Assembly: GCF_012349115.1 (NCBI RefSeq)
Contig: NZ_PQIG01000098.1
Span: forward strand, 1-60,039
Source of the DNA: Rhizobium ruizarguesonis
Lineage (GTDB): Bacteria > Pseudomonadota > Alphaproteobacteria > Rhizobiales > Rhizobiaceae
Length of the DNA stretch: 60,039 nt
Direction of reading: 5' to 3'
A program made the translations under genes and the position numbers. Below the pieces are notes generated by a model. That model worked only from the letters and a program-made list of their open reading frames with translations, made no database searches and was not told the origin of the DNA. Of the stretch, positions 23,897 through 32,753 are shown one piece after another. Each line of letters opens with the position of its first letter. Within the stretch, counting starts at the first letter, position 1.

Positions 23897-24934
23897 ATGG
23901 AACAAAGCCTGGTCTTGGACGGTGAAAGTCTTGTTGCGCCCGGTGAAATTCGTCGGGCGGCAAGAAGGGTTGCTGCCCCGGATCCCGGCCACCTTATCGT
24001 TGCCAGAGCCGAGCTTGCCCTCAGCCTTGACGTGTCGATCCGTCAGTTCAGATCCGGCGTCGAGCCTAATGCGATCATCGAGCGTCTTACCGACGCCTTG
24101 CATCAGATACGGCGGCGCTTTCATCCGGAGGTGTGGGACGTCATCGTTCCGATCGCGCAATCTCATCCCGTTGCTCACTATCTTCATCAAGATCCATTGA
24201 CCCGCTGGTCGTTCGAAAAGCCGCGCGGCTATTCTGGCGACGCACGCCTTCTCGACTTCATCTACGGCAGACCTGAGATTGAGGACGCTGTCTTATCAGC
24301 CAGCAACTTGGGACGTTCGATCTACGCCTACACTCGTAATGCTTCGTCATCCGTCGCGGTAAGGCAGCGTCGAGACATTTTGGCTCGCCGCGTTGACGAA
24401 ATCGCTTCGGCCCGGCCTGGTTCCACCGAAGTCCTCGCCATCGCGGCTGGGCATCTTCGTGAGGGGCCTTTGTCGCGCGCTCTCGGCGCCGGCGAGATCA
24501 GACGCTGGGTCGCTTTGGATCAAGACCCGATGAGCGTTGGTACCGTCGCCCGCGATTTCGCCGGCACGTCCGTCCAGGCGGTGAACGGGTCGGTCAAATC
24601 CCTGCTCGGTGGAAGGCACGCGCTGGGAATGTTCGATTTCGTTTATGCCGCGGGTCTTTATGACTATCTGCCGGACGCGGTAGCCGTAAAGCTGACCAGG
24701 AAGTGCGTCAGCATGCTGAAGCCTGGCGGCACATTCCTATTCGCCAACTTCTCCCCGGAGACGGACGTCGATGGCTATATGGAGACATTTATGAACTGGG
24801 CGCTGCTGTTGCGGTCAGAACGAGAGATGGGCTTGATCGCCAGTGAAAGCGTGACTGGGGCGGATGTGAAGGTGTCTGTTTGGTCCGGCTCAAACCGCAG
24901 CATTGTCTACTGTGAAATTCAAAAACCGCAGTAG
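23897..24934 (+). CDS. Class I SAM-dependent methyltransferase-like protein
   Basis: A 345-residue protein with a helical N-terminal third and a Rossmann-like C-terminal part: EVLAIAAGHLREGPL (cofactor loop), WVALDQDPMSVGTV, FDFVYAAGLYDYLPD and MLKPGGTFLFANF, the classical motif order of class I methyltransferases. The segment FEKPRGYSGDARLLDFIYG is characteristic of a family I recall being annotated as methyltransferases related to 3-hydroxypalmitate methyl ester synthesis, but that link is weak. AAGGGG lies just before the ATG. It is divergent from the GGDEF-EAL gene with 230 bases between them. Substrate unknown. Confidence 0.72.
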   Translation: MEQSLVLDGESLVAPGEIRRAARRVAAPDPGHLIVARAELALSLDVSIRQFRSGVEPNAIIERLTDALHQIRRRFHPEVWDVIVPIAQSHPVAHYLHQDPLTRWSFEKPRGYSGDARLLDFIYGRPEIEDAVLSASNLGRSIYAYTRNASSSVAVRQRRDILARRVDEIASARPGSTEVLAIAAGHLREGPLSRALGAGEIRRWVALDQDPMSVGTVARDFAGTSVQAVNGSVKSLLGGRHALGMFDFVYAAGLYDYLPDAVAVKLTRKCVSMLKPGGTFLFANFSPETDVDGYMETFMNWALLLRSEREMGLIASESVTGADVKVSVWSGSNRSIVYCEIQKPQ

Positions 24935-25290
24935 GCCGCATGTTGGCCGACATGCAATGGCGTTTGAGCCAATAACTGGGCGCACTGAAGAGGAGTGCCG
25001 ACGGGTCGCGAAAGCGGACAAGCGCTGCGCCGCCGAGATGACACAAGCGACCCTCGGCCTCGCCGCAATTGCGGTTGCTCCTTAATTTCAGATCGGCGCA
25101 GATCGCTCACTCAGGAAAAGCAATTAGCTTTGGTTCAACGAAATTGTATGGCCACTATTGCGAACTGGAAGGCTACAAGGCGTGGGAAGCTATCCTTGAA
25201 GGGTTTGAAATAGGCTGCCGTCCAATCCGGCAGTCTTCGGGTAGTCCTTAGTTCAAAATCCGGAGTCGACCCTATCAGAGGCTGCATGAG
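24935..25290. other. Intergenic, no gene recognised
   Basis: About 355 bases after the methyltransferase gene. Several short open frames have no recognisable motif. A small hairpin, CTGCCG-TCCAATC-CGGCAG, lies at 25215-25233, too far from the methyltransferase stop to be a convincing terminator. Base composition is less GC-rich than the flanking genes. Confidence 0.45.
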
Positions 25291-25323
25291 AAAGGGCGTG
25301 GCTGCTCTCCGCCACGGCCTTTC
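25291..25323. terminator. Hairpin beside the NmrA gene end
   Basis: AAAGGGCGTGGC and GCCACGGCCTTTC form a stem with one mismatch around a seven-base loop. It lies seven bases past the stop of the minus-strand NmrA-family gene and has T/A ends on both sides, consistent with a terminator working on the minus strand. Confidence 0.55.
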
Positions 25324-25329
25324 AGCTGT

Positions 25330-26187
25330 TTATCGGCCGGGGCAAATCAGACGGCCCATGGCTGTGTCCAGTGTGGTCGTGCCCTTTACCGGCTCGCCCT
25401 CGAACCGGATCCAGCCTTCGTTGAAGCCGTCGATCATACGCATCCGCGGGAGTGGGTTCTGCATGCCCTGATCGGTGAAAATCTGCTCCCAGGTGTCGCG
25501 GGCGACCGGCTCCGCCCGGACGGGTTTGCAGAGGATGGACGATAGGACAGCGGCGATATCGTTGGGCGTGACGCCCTCTGGCCCCATCAACTCGACGACC
25601 TGCTTGCCCACCCACTCGTGCTGCAGCAGTTCTGCCGCCTTGGCTCCGACGTCGAAGACAGAAACCATCGGATAGGGCTGATCGAGCGGCTGCAGGAAAC
25701 TCGAGAGGACACAAGTCTCGCGTGCCGGCGCGATATCCCAGGCCGTGTTCTCCATGAACCAGCCGGCACGCAGAAAGGCGATCGGCATTGGCAAGACGGA
25801 TAACTTCTGTTCGACGAGACCGAGCTGGCTCAAGAGGTTAGGTTCTCTGGCCTGCGCGCCGATGGTGGAGAGGCAAACGACCTTGGCAGGACGAGACGAA
25901 AGAAGCGCGGTCTTCAGGGCCGCAATGACAGCGCGCACTTCCATAAAGCCGGGGGTTGGATCGAAGGTCGGCGGGATCAGCAAAAAGACGCCGTCGGCGC
26001 CGGCGAAAGCCTTAGTGAGCGCATCGGCGTCGCTCATCTCGGCCAAGGCCAGTTCCGCGCCTTTGTCCTTCCATTCCGCTGCTTTTTCCGCATTGCGCGC
26101 GACGGCGCGTATCGGCACCCCCGCCGTCAGCAGACGCGCGGCGACAATGCCTCCGACTTGGCCTGTTACTCCGGTGATCACAAACAT
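25330..26187 (-). CDS. NmrA-family NAD(P)-binding oxidoreductase (QOR2-like)
   Basis: A 285-residue atypical short-chain dehydrogenase-fold protein. The N-terminal cofactor motif FVITGVTGQVGGIVAARLL is of the GxxGxxG type, followed by AVARNAEKAAEW. LRAGWFMENTAW is the motif of NmrA/HSCARG and QOR2 proteins in place of the Tyr-Lys catalytic pair. Relatives are NAD(P)H-sensing regulators or quinone reductases. It is divergent from a LysR gene (129 bases between the two starts), which probably controls it. Substrate unknown. Confidence 0.85.
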   Translation of the reverse strand: MFVITGVTGQVGGIVAARLLTAGVPIRAVARNAEKAAEWKDKGAELALAEMSDADALTKAFAGADGVFLLIPPTFDPTPGFMEVRAVIAALKTALLSSRPAKVVCLSTIGAQAREPNLLSQLGLVEQKLSVLPMPIAFLRAGWFMENTAWDIAPARETCVLSSFLQPLDQPYPMVSVFDVGAKAAELLQHEWVGKQVVELMGPEGVTPNDIAAVLSSILCKPVRAEPVARDTWEQIFTDQGMQNPLPRMRMIDGFNEGWIRFEGEPVKGTTTLDTAMGRLICPGR

Positions 26188-26316
26188 GGTTAGACTCCTT
26201 TGCTTCCTCCACCGTCAGCAGGTTGGCGGTTTGTTATGCTGATCATGTCCTTTGGCAGCATTTGACTGAAGCGCGCTTCTGTCACATGATTGGTGACTAA
26301 AAATCACGGATGCGCG

Positions 26317-27213
26317 ATGTTTGACGGACGATTGTTGAATGGCGTGAGCGTACTGGCCGCCGTTATCGAGAGCGGAAGTTTCGCGCGGGCGGCGGAGCTG
26401 ATGGGACTATCGGCGTCGGGTGTCAGCCGCGCCATTTCTCGACTGGAGGGGCGGATCGGTCTGCGGCTGCTCGACCGGACAACACGCACGATGCGGTTGA
26501 CCGATGACGGCGCGCGGTTCTACCAACAGGTGGCCCCACTCTTGAGCGGCATTGAAGAGGCTGCGCAGACAGCTGTTGGCGCCAGACAGGCGGTGCGTGG
26601 CCGACTGCGAGTCAATGTCGACCCATATTTCTCACGCCTTGTGCTCGGCCCGCGGCTCGGCGCCTTCCTCGATCGTTATCCGGATATCCAGATCGAGATC
26701 ATCACCCGCAACGAGATCGGCGATCTTGTTGCTGATGGCATGGACGTCGCGGTGCGCTTTGGCGAGCCTGCGCAGAGGTCGCTTATTTCGCGCCTGTTGA
26801 TGCAGACGCGCGTGATCACCATTGCGGCTCCCGCTTATATCGAGCGACATGGTCGGCCGAGCCGTCCACAGGATTTGAGCGAGCATACCTGTATCCAATT
26901 CCAGGACCCGCTGACTGCAAGGCCTTTCGAATGGGAGCTTCGGCGGGGTGAAGAGGTCGTCTCGATCGAGACCCGCAGCCGCATTTTAGTCAACGATGCC
27001 GGCACGACCTTGGCGACCTGCCTTGCGGGGATAGGCATCGCGCAAGTCTTCTCACTCGGGATGGCGGATTATCTGAACAATGGGCAGCTCGTGAACCTCT
27101 TTCCCGACTGGTCGGACGAGACATTCCCGCTCTACGCCTTCTATCCCTCGCGTCAGCATGTTCCGGCTAAGGTCAGGGCCTTTATAGATTTCTGCGTCGA
27201 GATCATCGAATAG
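26317..27213 (+). CDS. LysR-family transcriptional regulator, divergent to the NmrA gene
   Basis: A 298-residue LysR regulator. The helix-turn-helix SFARAAELMGLSASGVSRAISRLEGRIGLRLLDRTTR is followed by an effector domain with DGMDVAVRFGEPAQRSLISRLL, typical of the large CrgA/DsdC-like subgroup found next to oxidoreductase genes. The ATG at 26317 is used rather than a TTG nine codons earlier. It presumably responds to an electrophile or aldehyde and controls the divergent NmrA gene; this is inferred from position only. Confidence 0.88.
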   Translation: MFDGRLLNGVSVLAAVIESGSFARAAELMGLSASGVSRAISRLEGRIGLRLLDRTTRTMRLTDDGARFYQQVAPLLSGIEEAAQTAVGARQAVRGRLRVNVDPYFSRLVLGPRLGAFLDRYPDIQIEIITRNEIGDLVADGMDVAVRFGEPAQRSLISRLLMQTRVITIAAPAYIERHGRPSRPQDLSEHTCIQFQDPLTARPFEWELRRGEEVVSIETRSRILVNDAGTTLATCLAGIGIAQVFSLGMADYLNNGQLVNLFPDWSDETFPLYAFYPSRQHVPAKVRAFIDFCVEIIE

Positions 27214-27216
27214 ACG

Positions 27217-27238
27217 GAGGCGCCCCGTCGAGCGCCTC
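27217..27238 (+). terminator. Hairpin after LysR gene
   Basis: A seven-bp stem GAGGCGC/GCGCCTC with an eight-base loop begins three bases after the LysR stop; followed by TGCTGG rather than a T-run. Confidence 0.45.
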
Positions 27239-27345
27239 TGCTGGCTTAAGCCGGCCGCGGCTTTCTGGTTCTGGAAGTATCGTCTATGGGGTTCTTTCAT
27301 GCTTGGGCGGAAGACGAATTGCTATCTCCCGCCATAAAGCCCTTG

Positions 27346-27816
27346 TTATATGCGTTCTATGCGGACCGGATACTCGCCGCGCAGCAGCAACGGCTCGAAG
27401 CCATTGTCGAAGCGGCCGAGCCGGATTAGCCCGTCCCAGCGATAATCCGCGTAGAACAAGGCCAGGTTACCCCACGGTTTGAAGTAGCAAAGGTCGCCCG
27501 GCTGCTCGTTTCCGAAAGCACCGCTGCCTTCTTCTGTCAGCTTGCGCGGCAGATGGACGATCTTTTCGTTCCTGCCGTAGTCCTCGATCTTGAGGTTCAA
27601 GGGCAGCATGGAAGCGAGATCGCGCGCCGTCGGATTGTCGGAGAGCGTCGCGGTCAGGGTTAGATTGTTGAAGCCTATCCTGATCCTGACGTCTGTCGCC
27701 TCGGGATCCGCCGAGCCACGCTCGTCCTGCCCTTGCGCCACAAGAGGTAGAGCGGCGGCCGCCAAGGTTCCGCCCAGCACCGCGCGACGGCTCATGAACT
27801 TGGATGTCATCGACAT
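27346..27816 (-). CDS. Exported cyclophilin-like fold protein
   Basis: A 156-residue protein. Residues 1-30 form a signal sequence with a Tat-like motif (SRRAVLGGTLAAAALPLVAQG). The mature part has the cyclophilin-like fold signature seen in small bacterial proteins: IRIGFNNLTLTATLSDNPTARDLASMLP, then GDLCYFKPWGNLALFY and RWDGLIRLGR. Members of this family carry no proven activity and often sit in redox or stress gene clusters. It is the last gene of the MFS-SDR-cyclophilin-like unit, 13 bases after the SDR stop. ATG at 27816 with GAGG upstream is preferred over the longer frame. Confidence 0.75.
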   Translation of the reverse strand: MSMTSKFMSRRAVLGGTLAAAALPLVAQGQDERGSADPEATDVRIRIGFNNLTLTATLSDNPTARDLASMLPLNLKIEDYGRNEKIVHLPRKLTEEGSGAFGNEQPGDLCYFKPWGNLALFYADYRWDGLIRLGRFDNGFEPLLLRGEYPVRIERI

Positions 27817-27829
27817 AGCGCGCCTCGCG

Positions 27830-28576
27830 TCAGACAGGTTGAGCCGTGGGCCGGAACAGGATTTCGTTGATGTCGACATCGTCTGGTTCGTTCACCGCGA
27901 AGGCGACCGTTCGGGCGAACGTGTCCGCGCTGATCGCGATTTTACTGACGAACTCCTTGGTGCCCGCCTGGATGTCCTTTTCGCTGATGTGTTCGAGGAG
28001 TTCGGTGCTCACTGCGCCGGGTGAAATGATCGTGGTGCGGATGTTGTATGGCTTCACTTCCTTCCGCAGCCCCTCCGAGAGGGCGCGCACGGCGAATTTC
28101 GTCGCGCAATAGACGGCGGCACCCGGATCGACCACATGACCATAGACGGAGGACACGTTGATGATGTGCCCCGACTTCTGCGCTGTCATGTGGGGAAGCG
28201 CTGCTGCGATGCCGTAGAGCACCCCTTTGATGTTCACGTCGATCATGCGATCCCACTCGTCAACTTTGAGCCGTTCGAGCGGCGCAAGTGGCATCAGGCC
28301 GGCATTGTTCAGCATCACGTCGATGCGACCGAACGCGTTGACGGCCGTGTCGACGAGCGTCTTGACTTGATGTTGGTCCGTGACATCGGTTTGGACTGCC
28401 GTGGCCTTATAGCCCTTGGCGGACAGCTCCTCAGCGAGCTTAGCGATGCGGTCGCTACGCCGTGCGCCGAGGACGACGGAAGCGCCGCGCTCGGCGAGGT
28501 GACGGGCGGTGGCTTCGCCAAGCCCGCTGCTTGCCCCGGTGATGACGACCACTTTGTTTTCGATTCCTTGGGACAT
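27830..28576 (-). CDS. SDR-family oxidoreductase
   Basis: A 248-residue classical short-chain dehydrogenase. It has the cofactor motif TGASSGLGEATA, LNNAGLMP, catalytic Ser in VSSVYGH, and the YCATK Tyr-Lys pair. The arginine pair after beta-2 (GARRSDR) suggests NADP(H). Length is standard. AGGAG lies before the ATG at 28576. It sits 31 bases downstream of the MFS gene and next to the cyclophilin-like gene; the substrate is unknown, with carbonyl detoxification likely. Confidence 0.88.
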   Translation of the reverse strand: MSQGIENKVVVITGASSGLGEATARHLAERGASVVLGARRSDRIAKLAEELSAKGYKATAVQTDVTDQHQVKTLVDTAVNAFGRIDVMLNNAGLMPLAPLERLKVDEWDRMIDVNIKGVLYGIAAALPHMTAQKSGHIINVSSVYGHVVDPGAAVYCATKFAVRALSEGLRKEVKPYNIRTTIISPGAVSTELLEHISEKDIQAGTKEFVSKIAISADTFARTVAFAVNEPDDVDINEILFRPTAQPV

Positions 28577-28607
28577 GATGATCTCCTGTTGTGAGGTTTC
28601 TGAAGGT

Positions 28608-29795
28608 TCAGGAACGGCGACCGGCGAGTGCGGCGAGGACAGCCGAACCGGCGAGAAGGCAGGCGGCCAGAAGGAAGGGGCTCCACCATCCCGCGGTGTC
28701 GAACAGCATGCCGCCAGCGAAAGCACCGCCTGCAATGGCGAGTTGGATCAGCGCCACCTGCAGTCCACCTGCCGCTTCCAATTCACCGGGAACGATAGCG
28801 GCCATCCAGGTGTTCCAGGCGACCGGAAGCGGGGTTGAGAAAAATCCCCACATGACGAGCAGGGATGCCGTAACCGCCGCGAACGGCCCGAGAGCGATCA
28901 GCAGCAGGGCAAGGACCGCAAGAGCAGCCGGCAGTCCTGCTAGAACGAGCAGGAGATGGCGCCGGGCGACGAAGCCAATGACGGAGGTTCCAGCCAGTCC
29001 GCCGACACCAAGGCCGAGAAGCACCATGGACAGAACATTCAATTGCAGTCCTGTGACGCCTTCGAGGAACGGGCGAAGATAAATGGACAGCGCGTTCTGG
29101 CCGATGAAGGCGAGAGCGGTCGCCGCCATTCCGATCGCGAATGTGCGATTACGCAGCAGCCCTAATATTCTGGCCACCGAGACGGTTGACGTCGCCGGCA
29201 TCCTCGGCAGGACGACCAGTTGCCAGACGAGCGCTGCAATTCCGATCGGCACCGTGATGAAGAAGGTTCCGCGCCATCCGATCAACCCGCCAAGAAAACT
29301 GCCGAGCGGCGCGGCAAGGACGAGGGCGAATGCGGTGCCACCTTGAAGAAGCGCAATGGCCTTGGGCAGGTCACGGCCCGAGGCCAGGCGTGCCAGAATA
29401 GCCGTCGACAGCGACCAGAAGCCGCCGATCGAAACGCCGACCAGGGACCGCCCGACGAGAAAGACAGGGAAGTTGGGTGCGAGGGCAACCGCCAAGCTCG
29501 ATGCAACAAGAACCGCCGTATAGAACAAGACGACAGACTTCCGGTCGATCCTCGCCAAGAAGGCATTGCCGAAAAGGCTGGTGATAACCGCGAAGACTCC
29601 CGACACGGTGATCGCCAATCCGGCTTGCCCCTCTGACACTATGAGGTCTCTGGCGATCGGGGTCAGAAGGCTCACAGGGAGAAATTCCAAACCCACCAGA
29701 AGGAAAGTGAGAAGCGAGAGACAGGTCACAGCAGACCATGAGGTCGCCGTGTCGTCCGTCAGTGGGATCTCATTCAATGTCAATTCGACGGTCAT
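28608..29795 (-). CDS. MFS transporter of the DHA1 drug-efflux type
   Basis: A 395-residue membrane protein with about 12 predicted transmembrane helices. The RIDRKSVVLF loop between TM2 and TM3 and GRSLVGVSIGGFWSLS fit the DHA1 family (AraJ/PbuE-like efflux proteins). It is the first gene of the minus-strand unit with the SDR and cyclophilin-like genes, divergent from a LysR gene 94 bases away. It likely exports a small toxic compound; substrate unknown. Confidence 0.88.
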   Translation of the reverse strand: MTVELTLNEIPLTDDTATSWSAVTCLSLLTFLLVGLEFLPVSLLTPIARDLIVSEGQAGLAITVSGVFAVITSLFGNAFLARIDRKSVVLFYTAVLVASSLAVALAPNFPVFLVGRSLVGVSIGGFWSLSTAILARLASGRDLPKAIALLQGGTAFALVLAAPLGSFLGGLIGWRGTFFITVPIGIAALVWQLVVLPRMPATSTVSVARILGLLRNRTFAIGMAATALAFIGQNALSIYLRPFLEGVTGLQLNVLSMVLLGLGVGGLAGTSVIGFVARRHLLLVLAGLPAALAVLALLLIALGPFAAVTASLLVMWGFFSTPLPVAWNTWMAAIVPGELEAAGGLQVALIQLAIAGGAFAGGMLFDTAGWWSPFLLAACLLAGSAVLAALAGRRS

Positions 29796-29889
29796 ACATG
29801 TTCTCCTGTCCGTTGCCAGATAGATAGCCGGACTGGTTTTGCGCGACTAGAAGCTATAATCTGAACGTCGTGATGAAGGAGATTCAACA

Positions 29890-30786
29890 ATGCGGCGCGA
29901 CGAGTTCACGGAAATGCGTGCGTTTCTGGAGGTGGCTCAGGAGCGGAGTTTCACCCGCGCTGCATCAAAGTTGGGAGTCACGCGCTCGGCGCTGAGCCAT
30001 ACGATCAGCGCGCTCGAAGCCCGGCTCGGCGTCCGGCTTCTCTCCCGCACGACGCGTGACGTGGCTCCCACGGCTGCCGGTGCCCGGCTCATGGAAACTA
30101 TCCAGCCGCATTTCGAGAGCATCGCCGCCGGGATCAGTGCCCTCGGCGCGCTGCGCGACAAACCTTCGGGCACAGTCCGCCTCGTATGTCCCGATGATGC
30201 CGTGGAGCTGGTCTTCCGTTCGAGGCTGCCGGCATTTCTACGGGATTACCCCGATATCGCGGTGGAACTCATCATCGACAACGGTTTCACAAATATCGTG
30301 GAGCGCCAATTCGATGCCGGCGTGCGGCTCGGCGAAGCGATTGCGCGCGACATGGTGGCCGTTCGCATTGGACCCGATATCTCTTACGCCGTGGTCGGAT
30401 CACCCGAATATTTTGCGGCCCGCACTGTGCCTTCGACCCCGCATGACTTGACGGACCACAATTGCGTCAACCTGCGTCTTCCGACGTCAGGCGCTCTCTA
30501 TGCCTGGGAGTTTGAAAAGGATGGCCGCGAGTTCAGCGTTCGTGTGGAAGGCCAGCTCGTGATGAGCAACATAGGGCCGGCGATCAATGCCGCTCTCGAT
30601 GGCGCGGGGCTGTCTTATGTGCCGAGAGACCTCGTCCGGCAATATTGTGACAGCGGTCAACTGAACGAAGTGCTCGCGGATTGGGCGCCAACATTCCAAG
30701 GGTATCATCTCTACTACCCCAGCCGGCGCCATCCATCCCCTGCTTTCTCCGCCTTCGTCGAAGCCTTTCGCTACCGGCATCGGTAA
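29890..30786 (+). CDS. LysR-family transcriptional regulator, divergent to the MFS gene
   Basis: A 298-residue LysR regulator with RSFTRAASKLGVTRSALSHTISALEARLGVRLLSRTTRD in the DNA-binding domain. The effector domain contains ERQFDAGVRLGEAIARDM and the YAWEFEKDGREF motif of the CrgA-type subgroup. GAAGGAG lies near the start. It probably controls the divergent MFS-SDR-cyclophilin-like unit. Confidence 0.88.
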   Translation: MRRDEFTEMRAFLEVAQERSFTRAASKLGVTRSALSHTISALEARLGVRLLSRTTRDVAPTAAGARLMETIQPHFESIAAGISALGALRDKPSGTVRLVCPDDAVELVFRSRLPAFLRDYPDIAVELIIDNGFTNIVERQFDAGVRLGEAIARDMVAVRIGPDISYAVVGSPEYFAARTVPSTPHDLTDHNCVNLRLPTSGALYAWEFEKDGREFSVRVEGQLVMSNIGPAINAALDGAGLSYVPRDLVRQYCDSGQLNEVLADWAPTFQGYHLYYPSRRHPSPAFSAFVEAFRYRHR

Positions 30787-30820
30787 CCAACACTCATGTC
30801 GGGAGGCTCTGCCGGACAAC

Positions 30821-30842
30821 GGGGCGCAACACGCTGCGCCCC
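30821..30842. terminator. Hairpin between convergent LysR and SDR genes
   Basis: An eight-bp perfect stem GGGGCGCA/TGCGCCCC with a six-base loop lies 34 bases after the LysR stop and 28 bases from the SDR stop; it could serve both strands. Confidence 0.5.
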
Positions 30843-30869
30843 TTGCTCATCCACGGTTGCCGAAGGCTG

Positions 30870-31616
30870 TTACCGTGCGCTGTCGATGATTGCGCCGCCA
30901 TCTGGGGTAAGGCTGTATCCCGTAATGAATTGGGAATCCTTGCTGGCCAGGAACAGCACCACCGGGGCAATGTCGTCTTCCGGCGAGCCGAAACGAGCGA
31001 GGGCGTTCGTTGGGGGAGGAACATCCTTTTCCGCGGCACCCCAGGTGTCCGCGATCGGCAGAACGTTGTTCACGGTGATGTTGTCGGCACCCCATTCGCG
31101 TGCGGCCGTGCGAGTCAGCGCGCGCACCGCCTCCTTGGCCATGTTGTACGGACCGTAACCAGCCAACCCCACGGTGCCAGCCATCGAACCGAAATTGATG
31201 ATCCGCCCTTCTCCACCTTCTCTAAGGTGAGGATAACAAGCCTGCATGAAGCGTAGATATGCGATCGGCCCGGTGTCGAAGTTCCGTTGCAGTTGCTCGA
31301 GCGAAAGGTCGATGACCGAAGACAAGACCGCAGAACCATCGAAAGCATTGTTCACGAGAATGTCGATGCGGCCATATGTAGCGACAACCGTGTCCACCGC
31401 GGCCGTGATCTGATCGGCTTCACCGACGTCGCAGACGACGCCGAGCGCGTTGCCGCCCGCTTCGACGATATCCGCGACAACGCGATCGACGCCTTCGGAT
31501 GTCCGAGAAAGAATTGCGACCTTCGCGCCTTCGGCCGCAAACAGCTTTGCGGTGGCGCGGCCAATGCCGCGGCTTGCGCCGGTGATAACGGCAACTTTTC
31601 CATTGAGTCGACCCAT
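30870..31616 (-). CDS. SDR-family oxidoreductase
   Basis: A 248-residue short-chain dehydrogenase. The cofactor motif TGASRGIGRATA, VNNAF (variant of NNAG), Ser in FGSMAG, and Tyr-Lys in YNMAKE are visible. The second structural glycine motif at the C-terminus (ITGYSLTPDGG) is standard. ATG at 31616 with GGAG upstream is chosen over the in-frame ATG four codons earlier. It is second in a unit with a DoxX-like gene and lies under the divergent HxlR regulator. Substrate unknown. Confidence 0.87.
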   Translation of the reverse strand: MGRLNGKVAVITGASRGIGRATAKLFAAEGAKVAILSRTSEGVDRVVADIVEAGGNALGVVCDVGEADQITAAVDTVVATYGRIDILVNNAFDGSAVLSSVIDLSLEQLQRNFDTGPIAYLRFMQACYPHLREGGEGRIINFGSMAGTVGLAGYGPYNMAKEAVRALTRTAAREWGADNITVNNVLPIADTWGAAEKDVPPPTNALARFGSPEDDIAPVVLFLASKDSQFITGYSLTPDGGAIIDSAR

Positions 31617-31656
31617 GTGTATCTCCATTTGATAAGGCTTGGGAATCTTCGAGGCG

Positions 31657-32049
31657 TCAGAGGGCGGCGGCCTTGATGTAAGGGGAAGGGAGGTCGCGGG
31701 CGTCGTTCTGCGTCATGAACGAGGTGATCAGCAGCGCCAGGCCGATCGCCGCTGGCAGAGCGCCGACAGGTTTTCGAACGCCGATATGCGCGAGACCCGA
31801 TAGCAGCAGGTGAAAGAAGATGCCGGCATAGGCGAGATCGCTGAGCGGCACGCTGACGCGCGAAAGGATCGCGACCGGGCCGAGGACCTTAACAATGATC
31901 ATGAACGGAACGAGGGCGTTCGCGCTGTATCCGAGTTCCGTCAGCGCCTTACGAACCCACTGTTTCTTTGTGGCATACATGTAGGCTGAAGCGAGGTAGA
32001 GCACGGATAGAAGTGCCGTGCTGATCCAGTATCCGTAAAATTCAAGCAT
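31657..32049 (-). CDS. DoxX-like membrane protein
   Basis: A 130-residue protein with four hydrophobic segments (from WISTALLSVLYLASAYMY to PAAIGLALLITSFM) and the motifs KALTELGYSANALVPFMIIVKVLGPVAIL typical of the DoxX-like family. Members are often adjacent to SDR or redox genes and to HxlR/TetR-type regulators. AGGGA precedes the ATG at 32049. It is co-directional with the following SDR gene, 40 bases apart. Confidence 0.82.
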   Translation of the reverse strand: MLEFYGYWISTALLSVLYLASAYMYATKKQWVRKALTELGYSANALVPFMIIVKVLGPVAILSRVSVPLSDLAYAGIFFHLLLSGLAHIGVRKPVGALPAAIGLALLITSFMTQNDARDLPSPYIKAAAL

Positions 32050-32197
32050 AGGTTCATCCCTGTCGCTGCCCACGCAGCAACATTCCTCTCGTCGAGTCTG
32101 TCGGTTTCTATGTGAGAGGCGCTCCTTTTACTGCGCCCCTGTGAAAATGTCGTCTAAGGTCTATTTTTGCAAGTAGGATGAATTACTTGCAGCTAGT

Positions 32198-32578
32198 ATG
32201 GAAAACCAGACTATGGCCGATGGCGAAATCAATATGCATGAGGAGATGCGTCGCGCATTCGCGCTCCTCTCCGGCAAATGGAAGCTGGAAATCATGTGGC
32301 TGCTCCATCAGCGGGTCCACCGGTTTGGCGAACTGAGAAAGGCTATTCCCGGCATCACCCAACACATGCTGACGGTGCAACTCCGCGAGCTCGAAGCAGA
32401 CGGTCTCGTGTCCCGCACCATCTTTGCGGAGATTCCTCCGCGCGTCGAATATGAGATCACGAAAAAAGCGCGGGGCCTCGGCCCCACCATGGAAGCCTTG
32501 ACGGCATGGTGGAATGAGTACGGCAAGAGTGTGCCGGTGAAACCGAGCGCACGCGGTCGGAAAGCGAGAGATGGCTGA
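32198..32578 (+). CDS. HxlR-family transcriptional regulator
   Basis: A 126-residue winged-helix protein. LLSGKWKLEIMWLLHQRVHRFGELRKAIPGITQHMLTVQLRELEADGLV is the recognisable HxlR DNA-binding region in shortened form, with FAEIPPRVEYEITKKARGL completing the wing. HxlR proteins typically repress divergent genes and sense aldehydes or quinones through cysteines, but no cysteine is present here. It is divergent from the DoxX-SDR pair, 148 bases from the DoxX start, and is the likely regulator. Confidence 0.88.
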   Translation: MENQTMADGEINMHEEMRRAFALLSGKWKLEIMWLLHQRVHRFGELRKAIPGITQHMLTVQLRELEADGLVSRTIFAEIPPRVEYEITKKARGLGPTMEALTAWWNEYGKSVPVKPSARGRKARDG

Positions 32579-32753
32579 ACTGCCTGGGAGCGATTGCTAC
32601 CCTTGCCGCAACCGCTTTGGCGCGATAGCCGACGACAATGAATATATCGCAGTTCGTCCGGCGGCAAATTGGACGGATTATGCGCAGCTCGGTCGGCGCG
32701 CATTTTGGATTCTGCGGCAACTCACCGGCAGGTGGTCATCCCAAGGATCACAT

